Assembly: GCA_902362975.1 (NCBI GenBank)
Contig: CABIYO010000019.1
Span: 1 to 48,205, forward strand
Direction: 5' to 3'
DNA from: Caryophanales bacterium
GTDB taxonomy: Bacteria; Bacillota; Bacilli; Exiguobacteriales; Exiguobacteriaceae
Length of the DNA: 48,205 nt
Shown piece after piece: positions 46,979 to 48,205 of this stretch. The notes below the pieces were generated by a model. The model searched no databases. It worked only from the letters and a program-made list of their open reading frames with translations, and had not been told where the DNA came from. How positions within the stretch are numbered: the stretch's first letter is position 1; every line of letters begins with the position of its first letter. Made by a program: the position numbers and the translations under genes.

Positions 46979-47968
46979 GTGCGTTTGAACTTATCCACTG
47001 TACATGTTGGGATGACGCTATTGACACCTGTTTCTTCTTTAGAAGTCGGAACCCACTTAACCAATGAATATTTACGTTTGCTCCGTTTCTTAAAAATCGA
47101 AGACATCGATGTCGCACCTGTTGAACAGAAGCTCTTCACGTCTAAAGAAGAACAGCGCCTCTATAATCAGGTCCTTCAATATGAACAACATTATAGTCAG
47201 TGGGAAGAACGGATCGCACCTAACCCATATGAAGGTCTAGAATTCATTCATCAACTATTTCGTCAGGAAGTTCCGCTTACAGCGATCGTTCATTTCTTTA
47301 CGCATCAGCCGTTGCGGAAAAATCATGTCATTTACCACTCCATCTATCGAGCGCTCGTTGCCCGTGCCTTATCGAAATATCGAGGAGACGAACATCAACT
47401 CCAATTTGATTACGGGATTGCTTCTTATTTTGCAGACGCAAGCTACGCTAAAATTCGGAAATGGTCTCATATGCGTTATTTCACAAAAATGGAACGGGAA
47501 CTATTGTATCAGCACCCACTCGTTTCAGCATCGATGCTCCTGAGTACTCAAACGTTACGAGGAAGAGTGTATCAATTGATCACCGAGCATCATGAGCGAT
47601 TGGATGGATCCGGGTTTCCAAAACGTCTGACGGAACGCGAGTTGAATCCAGCCTCTCCTCTATTTATTGTCGCCGATCGCTTCTGTCAGTTAACAGCACC
47701 CCGAACGTTCCGAAAGCCGCTCTCTCCAGAGGAAGCATATTTCTATATGTGGCAGAACAAAGCCTATGATGGAGAAGCTTTGTCGCTTCTTGCGACATTA
47801 CTTGGATTTTATGAAATCGGTCGCTCCGTTTTATTGAGCAGTGGAGTACGAGGAACGATTCATGCCTATACAAATCGTGTCGAACAACCGATTGTACTTA
47901 AAGCGACAGGTGAGGAAGAATATGATTTATCGCGATTAACCGAAGTGAGCATTGTTGCATTTCAATAA
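46979..47968 (+). CDS. degenerate HD-GYP-domain protein
   Basis: A 329-aa soluble protein. The second half has EHHERLDGSGFP and IVADRFCQLTAPRTFRKPLSPEEA, clear hallmarks of HD-GYP domains, which usually cleave cyclic-di-GMP. The HD pair expected in a LLHDIGK-type segment is YFADASYAK here, so the metal-binding His is lost and GYP is GFP. It may be a catalytically dead or altered member. The start is GTG with GGAGG upstream. It stands between gyrA and an rRNA operon. Confidence 0.85.
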   Translation: MRLNLSTVHVGMTLLTPVSSLEVGTHLTNEYLRLLRFLKIEDIDVAPVEQKLFTSKEEQRLYNQVLQYEQHYSQWEERIAPNPYEGLEFIHQLFRQEVPLTAIVHFFTHQPLRKNHVIYHSIYRALVARALSKYRGDEHQLQFDYGIASYFADASYAKIRKWSHMRYFTKMERELLYQHPLVSASMLLSTQTLRGRVYQLITEHHERLDGSGFPKRLTERELNPASPLFIVADRFCQLTAPRTFRKPLSPEEAYFYMWQNKAYDGEALSLLATLLGFYEIGRSVLLSSGVRGTIHAYTNRVEQPIVLKATGEEEYDLSRLTEVSIVAFQ

Positions 47969-47979
47969 GAAGAAACTAG

Positions 47980-48016
47980 CGATTCCATTCAACAAAATGA
48001 AATGGAATCGTCTTTG
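47980..48016 (+). terminator. terminator after the HD-GYP-like gene
   Basis: GATTCCATT pairs with AATGGAATC around a loop, followed by a T-rich stretch. It shields the rRNA promoter from read-through. Confidence 0.75.
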
Positions 48017-48049
48017 TTTATTCTTTTTAAAAAAAAATTCTTTTTATAG

Positions 48050-48078
48050 TTGACGAATATAATTACAGGTGCTATTAT
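48050..48078 (+). promoter_or_regulatory. rRNA operon promoter
   Basis: TTGACG (48050-48055) and TATTAT (48073-48078) are 17 bases apart. An A-run and T-rich stretch upstream may act as an UP element. The leader at about 48107-48120 has CTTTGAAAACTGA, close to a boxA antitermination signal. Confidence 0.8.
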
Positions 48079-48190
48079 AAATGAGTCGCTAAGAGCGGCA
48101 GACGAACTTTGAAAACTGAACGATGAGGCAAAAATAAGTTTTACCATTTTTGAATGAAGCGCAAGCTTCGTCAATTTAAGAGCTATATCA

Positions 48191-48205
48191 AATTCTTTGG
48201 AGAGT
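48191..48205 (+). rRNA. rrs: 16S rRNA, 5' end only
   Basis: The window ends in TTTGGAGAGT, which matches the start of 16S rRNA just before the conserved TTGATCCTGG. An rRNA promoter and leader precede it. Only about 15 bases are inside the window. Confidence 0.75.

Overview
The window is the replication-origin region of a low-to-moderate GC Bacillota chromosome, most likely Exiguobacterium. The genus call is inferred from gene order and protein style, not proven. The right half is the classic Bacilli origin block: rpmH-rnpA-yidC on the minus strand, and dnaA-dnaN-yaaA-recF-gyrB-gyrA on the plus strand, with DnaA-box clusters on both sides of dnaA. It ends at an rRNA promoter and the first bases of a 16S gene. 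To the left, on the minus strand, run mnmE-mnmG-rsmG-noc-parB, mscS-DUF951-ychF, rpsF-ssb-rpsR, gdpP-rplI-dnaB, purA and walRKHIJ-htrA, then a small CxxH/CxxC gene and rlmH.

Positions 1 to about 10,315 are accessory and visibly richer in A+T in places. They begin exactly at the stop codon of rlmH, the gene whose 3' end is the attachment site of staphylococcal SCC elements. The region encodes a DUF927/Cch-like AAA+ helicase, a 32-aa ORF that overlaps its neighbour, a large serine recombinase, two small acidic proteins, a RadC-type JAB protein and a XamI-like restriction-modification pair. Beyond the recombinase lies a PIN-like/zinc-ribbon gene flanked by a 15-bp direct repeat. I read this as an SCC-like cassette in a non-staphylococcal host, carrying a defence cargo. 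Its left end is not resolved in the window.

The core has several lineage-specific features. No soj/parA lies between noc and parB, and ParB lacks the N-terminal ParA-contact segment: an in-frame stop directly precedes its start. No jag lies between yidC and mnmE; a nucleotidyltransferase and an HdeD-like membrane protein sit there instead. A yyaC homologue is kept. The protein after gyrA is an HD-GYP relative that has lost the HD histidine.

Non-coding features include a DnaA-box cluster with 12-bp spacing beside rlmH, a perfect parS in the end of recF, a parS-like site before noc, and a Noc-box-like palindrome before ychF. There is a PurR-type operator pair with a good promoter at purA. A divergent pair of about 165-nt structured repeats with compensatory stem changes lies between walR and purA. 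Several genes end with the last codons forming a terminator stem.
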